Source of the DNA: Lathyrus oleraceus
Lineage: Eukaryota > Streptophyta > Magnoliopsida > Fabales > Fabaceae
NCBI RefSeq assembly: GCF_024323335.1
Contig: NC_066585.1
Location: 532,842,582-532,906,581 of the forward strand
Length of the DNA stretch: 64,000 nucleotides
Reading direction: 5' to 3'
The translations under genes were made by a program, and so were the position numbers. The notes under the pieces were generated by a model. That model saw only the letters and a program-made list of their open reading frames with translations. It had not been told where the DNA came from and did no database searches. Shown piece after piece: positions 1 to 10,849 of the stretch; position 1 is the stretch's first letter; the number at the start of each line of letters is the position of its first letter.

Positions 1-2657
1 ATTATGAAAATAGGTTTATGTATGGTTGATGTATTTTAGAATAAATAACAAGTACTTGAATGACTGAGTAAAACAACTCATATCCAAGCATTTGAGGAGA
101 GGAATCGAAGGCTCAAGACCATCTCCCTTTTCGTATAGTTTATTACGAAAATGATTTGATATTTTTATTAATTTGTAGAAAAATGACAATTGTTCGACTG
201 ACCGAGTAAGAGAACTCGTATTCAAACAATTAAGGAGAGAAGTTGAAGGCTCAAAGTCATCTCCCTTTTCATTTAGCTTATTATAAGAATGTTTTAATTT
301 AATCAGGTTAGAATTTTGTAGAGAAATGACAATTGTCTAACTGACCGAGTAAGAGAACTCGTATTTAAACAGTCGAGGGGAGGAGTTGAAAACTCAAAAC
401 CATCCCCCTTTTCATGTTATTATGAAATGGTATTTAATTGTGATTAGGTGTTTTAATTGAGCTTGAATAAAAATGCTCGATATTGGATCGAGGTTTGAAT
501 TGGTGTTTGTGTTTGTGAATAAATTGTATTTTATTTAGTGAATCGATCATCTAATCGATTATTTAATAATCGAATAGGTCTCATTGTAAGAAAGCCAAAG
601 AGTAAGTTATTTGAGGTTGACGACGATGCTTTAAAAGAGATCGACTTACAAATGTGTTTAAAAGTGGGCTCGACTTTGAAACGAGAGTTGTGTGATTTTC
701 TTAAAATGGTTTAATCATGGTTTTGTATTGATGATGAAATGGAACGAAAGAAGTCGATCAACATTTAATTATCAAAATTAATTGATTAAAGTTTGATTAA
801 ATTGATCAACTAAATTAATTAGGATTAATTATCAAAATTATTCAATTAAATCAAATAATTAAGTTAATTAAAATTTATTAATAGTAATTAACTAATTGGT
901 AAAAATTTAATTAATTAATTTATTATAATTAAAGAAAAAGAATTAAGTGACGGTATCGCTTTATTTAATTGAATCGGTGTGCTCAAACTGGTTTGTAAGA
1001 AATGACAACATGATTAATGTCATTCGCAAAATCATAACACGGTGAAATGTTCTATTGATGTATTGGAAGTTGGGCGGAGTGACGACATGTAAAAGTCGAA
1101 TCCTCAGATTTAAACCGATTTTATCGCCATGAAAATTAAACAATCATAACATTATATTATTTAAGATATTACAAGATCCAAAACACCACTAACCTTGAAA
1201 CAAAATCCGGTAACAATAAGGTAAAACCGAAATCAAAATAAACATTATCTAAGTTATTATCTAAATCATTATTTAAACAAAAAAAAATGGTCATAAGATC
1301 TAAATTATTACTATAAAAAGGTAACTCACTTAAATGATCTAAGTTACCATTCAAACCAAACAAAAATTAATTATGCTTAAATTAATAGCTAAAGTAGCAT
1401 ATGTTTGGAAACAACAATATTTGTAATGTTACATCACCATAATTCACTATAAACCCAACACAGCCGAATTACGGATTATGTATGTAAATAACAAGACAAA
1501 CTATACTTCATTTTCATGATATAGTCACCAATCCTAATATTCACATAGTTGTACGTATAATGAAGGTCATTATGGAATCGGGTTTAAATAAAGACAAGTA
1601 AAAGGAACATTACATCATAAAGTTATCCAACTAGTGGTTTTTCATAACGTGAAATTTCCATGCTGTGCATATTCAAATGGACATAGGGTTTAATAATAAG
1701 AAAATATTTCCTATGCAAACTCAGGATTAACACATTCTCGTCCGGTTTATACAATCAATAGTAATGGAGAGTGTATGGTGGTGTTGACAGCTTATGAGAG
1801 AAAACTTTTTTTTTTAATTTCGTTTTATAACCCTTGGGAATACAACTGGCCACAACTCATCGATCTTTCTTCAATTAGTATATTTTTTTAATACTTTTTA
1901 TTCTTATTTATTTAATTATTTACTATTATTAATTAATTGGATGGATTTGAAATTGACAAGGATGGATAATGAGAACCGCTGATAAATTTGAACCGACGAT
2001 CCTGATTAACTCAAAGAAGCACAACTAATTTAAAATGGCAAAGTTGCCCCTTCTAGATGATTTAATTGATTTAAATGGGATTGAATCAATTAATTCAAAT
2101 AAAATTCACAACTTTCTAAATAATCATGATAAAATTAAAATAAGAACATGAGAAATTCTATTTAGTTAATCTGAATATTTTGGCGAAAGAATAAAATTAA
2201 AACGACTAAAAATGAATAAAAGTCAGGCAAAAATCCGCTTGAAAAATTAAACCGGACGCACTAGAATGATCAACACGAAATAAACTTATTGAAAAAATAC
2301 AACGTTTCTTTTAATTTTGAAATAAATTTTCATCGGTTAGAAGGCTCTGACGGATTAAAATGTAGCTGAAGAAGTCATCGAAAAATATAATGGGCACACC
2401 AGGTTAAACTACGCGAATCGTGGATTAATAATACCGGCGTCTGCAAATTTAATTTCGAAACTTTTTACCTGCTGATTTTGCACGTACTTGAGAAATGATT
2501 TAACCAATTCTGTCTGTATATTCAAGAATTTATTCTGATTGATATTTTAGGTATTATTCATGATGAAATGCATGTGATGTTGTACAACTAATGCAAATTG
2601 AAAATGAAATCGGATTTATGAAAATTTAAAATGTCCAGACAAAACTGAGGTATGACA
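1..2657 (-). mobile_element. Ogre-type (Ty3/gypsy Tat) LTR fragment, cut by window edge
   Basis: The last 500 bases or so match, diverged but colinear, the right part of the LTR at 55579-59768; both share a block reading gggcacaccaggttaaacta and end in a tatgaca motif. Read on the minus strand the LTR would begin TGTCATAC, which is typical of legume Ogre LTRs. The left part holds three degenerate repeats of about 130 bp resembling those at 56.2-56.56 kb. Short ORFs on the minus strand here have no recognisable domain. Whether this is a solo LTR or belongs to a full element cannot be told, because its left end is outside the window. Confidence 0.75.
40..415. repeat. Three imperfect tandem copies of about 130 bp inside the LTR
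   Basis: Three successive blocks carry the order: gactgaccgagtaagagaactcgta-like, then ggagagaagttgaaggctcaaa-like, then catctcccttttcat-like. They resemble three blocks at about 56.2-56.56 kb in the solo LTR, so the triplication is a feature of this LTR family rather than a local event. Confidence 0.65.
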
Positions 2658-2679
2658 TTACCCAAGACACGAAAATGTC

Positions 2680-3384
2680 ATGTGATATGACAAATCCTTT
2701 TTTGTGATAATACTGATATGTACAATTAACCTTTTGCCCTTATGTCTATACTGAACACAAGGCATAGACCGTGCCATCCTTTTCTAGTTTAATATTGGGC
2801 CCGTAGACATTTATCCTGTTACGCAGGATGGGAATATTCCATATAGGTCACTCATGTCCCTCAACATGCTTCATGGAGTATCCATCAACTGTCTTTATGG
2901 TCATCCAGTTATGGACAATGTTTGATCAGCAATTAGGCAGTCGACTCTACATTTAGGATCCGTAGTGGTTTCAGGTCGAAGGGTGGTATACACCATTATC
3001 ACCATGAGAATAACTTATGACACTTTGCATAACATTCTATATAATATTCTCATAGCGGGTTAATCCAGTATAAATATTACTCTTAATATTCATACATATG
3101 TTTAAGACTTGATAACTCATTATCCATGATCCATGAGATGTGATCATCAGTCTATATACATAATAGTCTTAATGCTTTAATGTTATCCCAACTCGACTAC
3201 AGATACTTTAATAATAATGTCCTTATGTTTAATGGGATCTCATGATCAAGTCACACTTGATACATTAAACGGACTAACTATTCTAGGAACTTTATTAAAC
3301 AAACATAATAAAGAAAAATCCTTTTATTAATACTAAATAATTCGATACAAGTACCAAAAGTATTGGCCTCTAGGGCTTACACAA
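2680..3384 (-). mobile_element. Probable Ty1/copia LTR fragment
   Basis: This non-coding stretch reads like a legume copia LTR: it ends at a block containing ccaaaagtattggcctctagggcttac and is joined directly to a copia gag/protease remnant. The minus orientation is inferred from that join. The canonical terminus is missing at the junction, so the boundaries are approximate and the LTR may belong to a different copia family from the coding remnant next to it. Confidence 0.45.
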
Positions 3385-3475
3385 ACAAAGACTTACTTCG
3401 ACCCATTCATGACTCTTTGGATACCATGTTCTCCATTAAAAATATATCCTTTATTGCCAAATTCATCAAGAGAAA

Positions 3476-4460
3476 TCAAATTACATACCTGACATCAGTC
3501 AATAGCCTTATTGACTCATCATGGAGCTTGAATTTGAAAGATCCAATTCTTGCAATCTTGCAGGCTCTATTGTTTCCCAACAACACTAATCCACCATCTT
3601 GATCACATAATTCCTCAAACATGTCTTTGCTTGAAACCATAAGAACATCAGAGGATTCATAATCATCTTGTAAAATGGTTGCATTTCTATTATCCTTACC
3701 TTCATGATTATTTAGATGTTCATAGCACATATTTCTTGTGTGGCCCTCCTTTTTACAATGGTAACACCTAATTGCAAGAGCATTAGCACCATAAAACTCA
3801 TGCTGACCTTTACCCGTCTTCTTCTCAAACCTACCCTCTTTCTTTGAGAATTTGCATTTAATAAAAAATCCTTCACCAATAGATGATGGATTCTGCTCCT
3901 TTATTTTGTTCAAATCCTTAAAGTACAAAGCTCATATAACTTCTTCAAAGGTTAGGGACTATCTTCCATACAAGAGATTTTATTTGAAGTGAGCATGAGA
4001 TTTAGGTAAAACACACAATAGCAGCAATGCTTGATCTTCATCACTGATGATAACATTAATATTCTCCAGATCAAGAATCAGCTTATTGAACATATCCAAC
4101 TGCTCTGTCAAGACTTTGTCGTCACTCACCTAGAATAAATATAGAGCTTGCTCCAGGTAGAGATGATTGACCAAATATTTTTTCATGTACAAACCTTCAA
4201 GTTTCAACCAAACACCCGTGGCGGTTTTCTCCTTCAAGACTTTCCGAAGAACCTTATCACAAAGGTTTAAGATGATTGCAAGGGCTTTCTGCACCATCTT
4301 CGTCTTCTCCTTCTCCGTTAGGGTAGCATCGATAGCTTCTACTCCCTTCAACGTTTCTAGTGAACCCTGTTGAACAAGAAGGGTTCGTATCTTCAATCAC
4401 CATAGTGCGAAATCATTAACTCTGATGAATTTCTCAATCTCAAACTTCTTCGACGACATC
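3476..4460 (-). pseudogene. Ty1/copia gag-protease remnant
   Basis: Two minus-strand pieces together look like copia Gag and the start of protease. The piece at 4130-4396, preceded by an ATG at about 4460, has the Gag N-terminal pattern with a TATGVWLKLEGLYMKK-like motif. The piece at 3476-3928 carries a CCHC zinc knuckle (CYHCKKEGHTRNMC) and a segment resembling the protease-proximal region (VLLGNNRACKIARIGSF). The two are in different frames and separated by stops. Integrase and reverse transcriptase are missing, so the remnant has no activity. Confidence 0.8.
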
Positions 4461-4488
4461 TTGATCCATGCTCACCACACCAATTTGT

Positions 4489-4569
4489 TGTGACAAAAGC
4501 TACACCAAGAACGAAGTAATCATGTGAGAAAGATAGGTTTTCTTGAACAAACAAAAGAAAATGATTTAG

Positions 4570-4610
<41 letters not shown>

Positions 4611-4910
4611 AGAGTGTTGGTTATAACAATTTTACTATTTACTTTCTCTAAAATTAGGGTTTATAGATTACAAGTGAATAATAACTTAACCACACTAGTC
4701 TAACACACTAGAGTACAACCTATATATAGACTCCTAGTATATGTATGTCATGTATGATGATAACGCTCATACATGACATACGTAACTATTACATAACAAA
4801 GTACATAACTAACTTAAGTCATTTGCATGTTAGAGCTGACTTCGACTACAACATACCTTCGACTATTGCATGCTTGAACTGACTTCGACTATAACATACA
4901 CAACCTAGTA
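4489..4910 (-). mobile_element. Putative 5' LTR of the copia remnant, with a GA microsatellite
   Basis: It lies just upstream, on the minus strand, of the Gag start and contains a TATA-like tctatatatagg on that strand at about 4720-4735. A (GA)n tract lies at about 4575-4608. Two short direct repeats containing gacttcgactayaacatac lie near 4840-4900. The LTR ends are inferred; no duplicate LTR was identified. Confidence 0.4.
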
Positions 4911-4919
4911 TAACCATAA

Positions 4920-5870
4920 AGCTTTTCTTTTCGATACTAGAGTTTGGTCCAAATACTACGATTCTCATAATCTAGTGTGTCCTCTTTGTTTTAATGCATA
5001 TGAGAATGTGATACACATATTCGTAAATTTCCCGATTACTGCTAATTTGAGGAGGAAGGCGAATGACTGACTCAGATTATAAGAGTTAGAAGAATCAATT
5101 TCAGTGGCTGGCTATCAAATCAGTTCATCCTTTTACTCAACAGGAAAATCAAGAATGTATCATTATTTTTTTTTTGGATTGCGACTTTCTAGACAATTTG
5201 GATTATTAAGAATAAAATTTTGTTCCAAGATGGTATAATGGGTGAGACAAAATTGCTTGGCCAGATTCAACATTTTCTAAGGGACTAGTTTTGTGCTAAT
5301 GGAAATGGTTATTGTGATTTAGGTTGGAATGATTGGGAAAAAAATATGAGTCTTTGCTTTGCTTCGTAGGATGGGATTGTTGCTGCAGGACAGTTTAGAC
5401 CGAATGCAATGTTGTTTTTTCTTAGAAATTTTGATCGTGTTTTATTGGTAGAGGTTGTTTGGTTAATTTGATTTTTTATTATGTTGAATCCTGAGTGTTA
5501 TCTCCTTAGCTCGTTCCTTCTTCAGTGTTTTTTAATGCAACTTATTGAATGCATCAAATTCTTTATTTTGTAGGGGTTTCCTGTTAGTGTGAGATACTGA
5601 GCAATTTGTCTAGTTTTTGTGCTACTATTTTTAGTTGGTGTAGACATTTTATGATGCTTATCAACTGCCTATCTCTATAGTTTATTTAGTTTCAGGATTG
5701 TGGTGGTGTTTTCATTTTATAATGTTAGTTGGATCTCTCTTTGCTTTTGTTTTCTTTTGAGGCTCTGCTCTGGATCTTTTGTTTCATCTATTATTTCCGT
5801 AAGGGTTGGAGTATCCCTTATACTTCTCTTTCAACAATTTTTCGGCTTATAAAAAACACAGTATGATGAA
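4920..5870 (+). pseudogene. LINE (L1-type) 3' remnant
   Basis: Plus-strand translation near 4980-5080 gives a zinc-finger-like C-terminal segment of a non-LTR reverse transcriptase (PLCFNAYENVIHIFVNFP). It is followed by degraded coding sequence with many stops. Near 5800-5870 a stretch reading ggttggagtatcccttatac and then ggcttataaaaaac resembles a LINE 3' end with a short A tail. Only the C-terminal end and 3' tail are present, as in a 5'-truncated insertion. Confidence 0.5.
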
Positions 5871-6179
5871 AAACAAAAGGATAAGAGTAAATTAGAGAAT
5901 TAAGTAATGAAAAGTAGTCTAAAAATAAAAAAAAAAGTATAAAATAATTTAAATAAAATGAGAAGATGTGGAAATCATAATAACTCCGATATAACTAATT
6001 TGAGAAAATTTAATTATATCTGAACAATTATCCCCTTACTTTTATAATTCACAAAAATTGACCAAAATACCATTATATAAATAGTTTAGGTTTGAAATTT
6101 TTCATTTTTTTCTCTATTCCATTTTGAAGTTTTCCTATTCAGTATTAAAAGTAAAGATAATTTGAGAAAAATTTGTGTA
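5871..6179. other. AT-rich spacer, no feature seen
   Basis: I see no gene, RNA or clear repeat here. Confidence 0.5.
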
Positions 6180-6415
6180 CCGAGAGTCTTACTAACAAGT
6201 TCTCTGATAGATTAAAATTCTGGAAGTCTTTATACAAAGTTTTCTGATACACTAAAACTCTCGGAAGTATTTCTACAAAGTTCTCCGATCCATATTATAT
6301 TCCCGAAAGTCTTTCAACTAAGTTTCAGATCCATATTATATTCTTGATAGTCTTTCCACCAAGTTTTCAGGACCATATTATACTCCCCAAAGTCTTGCAA
6401 GTAAGTTCTACAATT
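6180..6415. repeat. Degenerate tandem repeat, about 42 bp x 5.5
   Basis: Successive units carry (g/a)aagtctttc-aacaaagtt-ctccgatccatattatattcccg-like sequence. Unit starts fall near 6181, 6222, 6263, 6305, 6346 and 6388. Copies differ at several positions. It lies just before the 5' LTR of the Tat element and is AT-rich and non-coding. Confidence 0.7.
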
Positions 6416-6498
6416 CACATATTTTTTTCGACGTATGTCTTTTATTCATATTCTTTGAGAATCCTAATTTTTAGCCACCGTATGACTTGGGTGTAAGT

Positions 6499-6995
6499 TG
6501 TAGTGTTATATTTGCAAATAACCTTGCCTTGGGAGATAGCTTAAGACCGCCCTAGGAAAGGGAAGACAATGCAAGTTCGTCCGAAGGGAGGTACCGCCTC
6601 GCCCCTACATTTTCCTGGCCCATGGGAAGAAGAAACGTGGTTAAGATGTGTCATGGATAATGGGAAAGTCAAGATAGTCACTGATCCGCGTATTCCTTGG
6701 AAATAGGAATTCAATCGTCCATCTTTTATCTCGGTGAGCGGTGACATTTTCCAAGGAAGCCATAGGAGTTAGGAATCCATATAAATACCATATCCCTCAA
6801 GGGGAGATGGGGGATCAAGTCATATTCACTCAATATCATCCAATACTACTCATAAATCACTTCGCTCCTACTAACCCTAGCACATATAATTTAACCGTTT
6901 GCCTACAACCTAGCAGCGCCAACCACCAACACGGTCTTTCACCTCACGTGAGTTGCTCCCTTAAACAGACTCAAAAACCATTGTACAGGGCTACA
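6499..6995 (+). mobile_element. 5' LTR of Tat element 1
   Basis: It aligns along its whole length with 13237-13739. Both begin TGTAGTGTTATATTTGCAAATAACC and run through a shared cacctcacgtgagttg block to a gtaca(g/t)ggcta end. Its right end abuts a tgtaacactc sequence that starts a Tekay-like fragment. The two LTRs differ at many positions, so the insertion is old. Confidence 0.85.
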
Positions 6996-8257
6996 TGTAA
7001 CACTCTACTTCCCGATTCAAATAAATAAAATATAAATAATTAAATCAAGTAGGATGTCACATCCATATAATTTTAAGTTTAAAAGTTTACTTTAACTCAT
7101 ATAAATCACATTGTTACAGCGGAATTAAAAACAATTTTTGTTCGGCATCCAAAGCCTCACGCAAACATCCAAACAATGGTAGTTTAAAATAACAATCCTT
7201 ATTATTTAAAGATACGTAACATGAAAAACACATTAGGTAAAAAAGCCCCATAGACAAAACAGTCTTGGTGTTACATATCAGAGCGACTCCACTAGAAGAC
7301 CCGACCGATAGCAACATATCATGCATCGTCAACTACTCAAGTACCTGATTTTCTGTACTCCAAAGGAGTACAGACACAACAAACAAAAAGGGGTTGAGAA
7401 ATAAATTAATATAATTAATCGTTGCACAACATGCTAAGGATAGTATTCATGTGTAATGCACCACAATCATTCACAATCCATATTTCCACCATAATTAAAC
7501 ACCACACGATATAATGAAAATGCAATGAGACTCCATCACTCGATCCAATACATGTGGTACCAATTGTTTATCAACGGTTCATCATACGAACCTGATTCCT
7601 CCTTCGAAATCCTGAACTTTCCCTTTGAAGTTCCGGATAAGTTTAATGTTTCCCTTCGAACTTAAATTTATCCCACCAACTCAACAATTTATGAATGCAT
7701 GGCATGGAAAAAAGGCAACTGACACACTTGTCATTACTCATATCGTGATCCATAATCAATTACACAACTATAGCCATGCACAACATAATCCACCCTTCTG
7801 GATTATCACAATCACAAATGAACAAATAATTCAAATGATTCACCATGTCACAACAATTTACCGCTACGAGCTTCATTCATATCCATCCTAATCACATGAG
7901 ATGAATCACGAATATACTTACGAAGTTGTGATACATGGAACACGTCATGTAAATTCGAAAGATAGGGTGGTAAGGCCACTCTATAAGCAAAAACCCTAAT
8001 TCTCTGAGAAATTTGATATGGACCAATAAATTTAGGAGTCAGCTTCTTCAAACTCAGCACACGTCCAACGCCCGTCATGGGATTAACTCTAAGGAACACA
8101 TGATCACCTTCCTTAAATTCGAAATCTTTTCTTCTCGTATCATGATAACTCTTCTACCTACTTTGTGTTGTTGTCATTTTATCTCAGATCATCTTCAATT
8201 TTTCTGTAGTCTAATGGACAATCTTCGGTCCAAGTACAACACTCTCGCTCGATCAAG
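6996..8257 (-). pseudogene. Tekay-like chromovirus fragment: LTR part plus integrase C-terminus
   Basis: The fragment starts with tgtaacactc, close to the LTR terminus of the intact Tekay element at 29149. At 7848-8099 (minus) it encodes the integrase C-terminal GPY/F region (LTPKFIGPYQISQRI, LHDVFHVSQLRKYI). Homology to the intact element ends near 8257, where the sequence switches to plus-strand Tat RNase H. The rest of LTR and pol is missing. The fragment sits where the Tat element should have its leader, gag, protease and RT, so insertion followed by deletion is likely. Confidence 0.75.
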
Positions 8258-10215
8258 TAATTTTGAGAAGCTTGTGTTAGTCGTTGTCACCGTAACAAAA
8301 AAACTACAACTTTATTTCCAGAGACACGTCATCCTGGTAAAAACTAACTATCACATCCGCCAAGTGATGAAGAAACCCAACCTGCCGAGAATAATGGTAT
8401 CTTGATTGGTAGAGCTATCAAAATGCGACATCCAATACCTTCAGAGGGGAAGCATCAAGTCACAAGCACTGCCCGATTTTGTAGCCGAGCCCAATTCTCC
8501 TGTTGAAGAGGAGCCACTGTAAGAATGGGTGTTATATGTGGATGACACCTCTAGCATAAAAAGAAGTGGTACAAAATAGTGCTTGAGGGACTAGGTCATA
8601 TAGTTATTGAGCAGGCATTGGAGTTAGAGTTCACCTCCGATAACAACCAAGTGGAGTATGAAGCATTCATCTCCAGTATTATCCTCTCCCTATAAATGGT
8701 AGTTACCAGATTAAAATCTAAAAGTTAGTCTCAGCTGGTAACCAACAAGGTCTTGGGATAATATCAGGCCAATGAGCCTATGTTGATGAAATATCTTCAG
8801 AAGGTACGACATCTATTCTCATGTTTCATTTATTTCAAAGTAGAACATGTCCCTCGTGAACTAAACTTCAGGGTGGACCCCTTGTCAAACCTAGTCACCA
8901 CGAAGGTCACGGGGTTCAATAAGATAGTCATACATGAAACTCTTGCCTTCCCCAACATTGAGGCGGGTGAAATATACTTCGTGGAACTTGTTACTAAGTC
9001 CAGCTGAATGTCACCCACGCTGCACTACCTACAGTCTGGCGTACTCCCACCTGATGCGGGAGAAGTGAGGAATATGAGAAGAAAAGCTACCAAATATACC
9101 CTACTCTCAAGGAAACTTTATAGAATGGGGAAGGCTACTCCCATATTGATATTCCTGGAGAAGAGCGACATCGCCTTAGTTCTCGTAGAAGTCCATAAGG
9201 TAGCCTACAACAGCCATATCAGCGGGAAAGCTCTCGCCCAAAAGCTATTAAAAACATATTATTATTGGCCCATATTAATGAAAGATAACATGATCTTTGT
9301 CATGAAATACGATCAATGCTAGAGGCATGCTGACCTTCACCATTCCCTAGCACAGTTCCTTCAATCGATGACCTCACCCTAGCCATTCTACTAATGGGGC
9401 ACGAATATCCTAGGCTCATTCCCTCTGGCTCCAGGACAATTGAAATTATTAATAGCACGAGTGGACTACTTCACTAAATTGATAAATGTGAAGGCGGTGT
9501 AAAAATCACAGTAGAAATATTCAAGCGCTTCTAATGGTAGAGGATTATGTGTCGGTACGATCTCCCCGACGCCATTGTTTCAGACAATGGAACCAAACTC
9601 GCCAGTGCAGTGGTTACTGACTTTTGCAAAGATCTAGGCGTGCAGACAAAGTTTGTATATGTGGTAGATACTCAAGCCAGCAAACAAGCCGAATATGCGA
9701 ACAAGGTGATCCTCAAGGGACTTAAGAAGAAGTTGGGTGACGCCAAGGGTTTATGGGCGAAGTTGCTACACGAGATACTATGGTCGTACGACACCACGCC
9801 ACAATCCACCACCATGGAAACTCCATTTTCCATTGTTTATGGGCCAGACTTAATACGTCCAATAGAAATAGAGACATCATGGTTAGCCCATTTTGACGAA
9901 GAAGCAAACAAGGTAGGATTGAAGTGTGTGACGGACCTGGTCGACGAGCTGCGAGAAGCTTCCCACGTCCTACAATTCACTGCAAAACATAGAACCACTA
10001 GGAGGTACAACTCCAAGGTAAAACCAAGGGAGATACATGAAGGTGACCTAGTACTAAAGGAAGTAGTCATACCTACGCATAATAGGAAACTACAATATAA
10101 CATGGAAATGTTGTATCACATATACCAAAAACTCTCTCACGAAGCATACAAATTGAAATAGCTTGAAAGACCGCTTCTACCCCGGACTTAGAACACGTTC
10201 GATATTCAATATTAC
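8258..10215 (+). pseudogene. Tat element 1 pol remnant: RNase H, second RNase H, integrase
   Basis: Order on the plus strand: the end of the Ty3 RNase H (LYFQRHVILVKTNYHIRQV, from about 8260); an archaeal-type RNase H beginning with a degraded EWVLYVDDTSS and continuing to EHVPRELNFRVDPLSNL at about 8840; an integrase zinc-binding region at 9008-9322 (ALAQKLLKTYYYWPILMKDN); and an integrase core and C-terminal part at 9547-10161 (VSDNGTKLAS, TTPQSTTMETPFSIVYGP). Dual RNase H is diagnostic of the Tat lineage. Several stops and frame changes, for example between 9322 and 9547, make it non-functional. Homology fades at about 10215. Gag, protease and RT are absent. Confidence 0.85.
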
Positions 10216-10309
10216 TATAGTTAAAATCATGTGTAACTTTCCAACAAACACTATGCCTATGTAATTTTGAACAATTATTCAAATGCTTTGGTTTTCCAGT
10301 GACCCCATC

Positions 10310-10800
10310 TTTAAAATAAATTATATGATGGACCTTCATGGAAGAATCCTTTCTGCCCCTCGAGGAAATTTTATGTTGGACTCCCATGGGAAGATCCTTG
10401 CCTCCTCTCATAGAAATATGAGTATGACGGACCTTCATGGAAGGATCCATGCCGCCCCTCGAGGAAATTTCACGTTGGACTTCCACGGGAAGATCCTTAC
10501 CGCCTCTCATGGTAATATGAATATACTGGACATTTATGGAAGGATGTTTTCCGCCTCTCATGGAAATTTGAATATGATGGACCTTCATGGAGAGATCTTT
10601 GCCCCTTTCATGGAAATATTAATATGCTGGACCTTCATGGAAGGATGATTGTCGTCCCTCGAGGAAATTATACGTTGGACTTCCACGAGAAGATCCTTGC
10701 GGCCTCTCATGGAAATATGAATATATTGGATTTCCACGTGAAGATCCTTTCTGCCCTTTGAGGCAATCATGCGAATGAACTTCCAAAGGGATATTTCGAC
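10310..10800. repeat. Tandem array of about 48-51 bp units in Tat 3' region
   Basis: Alternating units are built on ggacttccatgg-aagatccttgccgcctctcatggaaatatgaatat. Some copies have cctcgaggaaatt in place of tctcatggaaat, giving an apparent doublet of about 99-104 bp. The array is open in several frames on both strands, and the encoded repeats (DLHGRIHAAPRGNFTL type) are artefacts of this. It follows the integrase end and begins the non-coding 3' region. Confidence 0.85.
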
Positions 10801-10849
10801 CACCCTCACGGGTTGTACCCGATTGCCCAAAAAAACTCCCGCACAAGTG

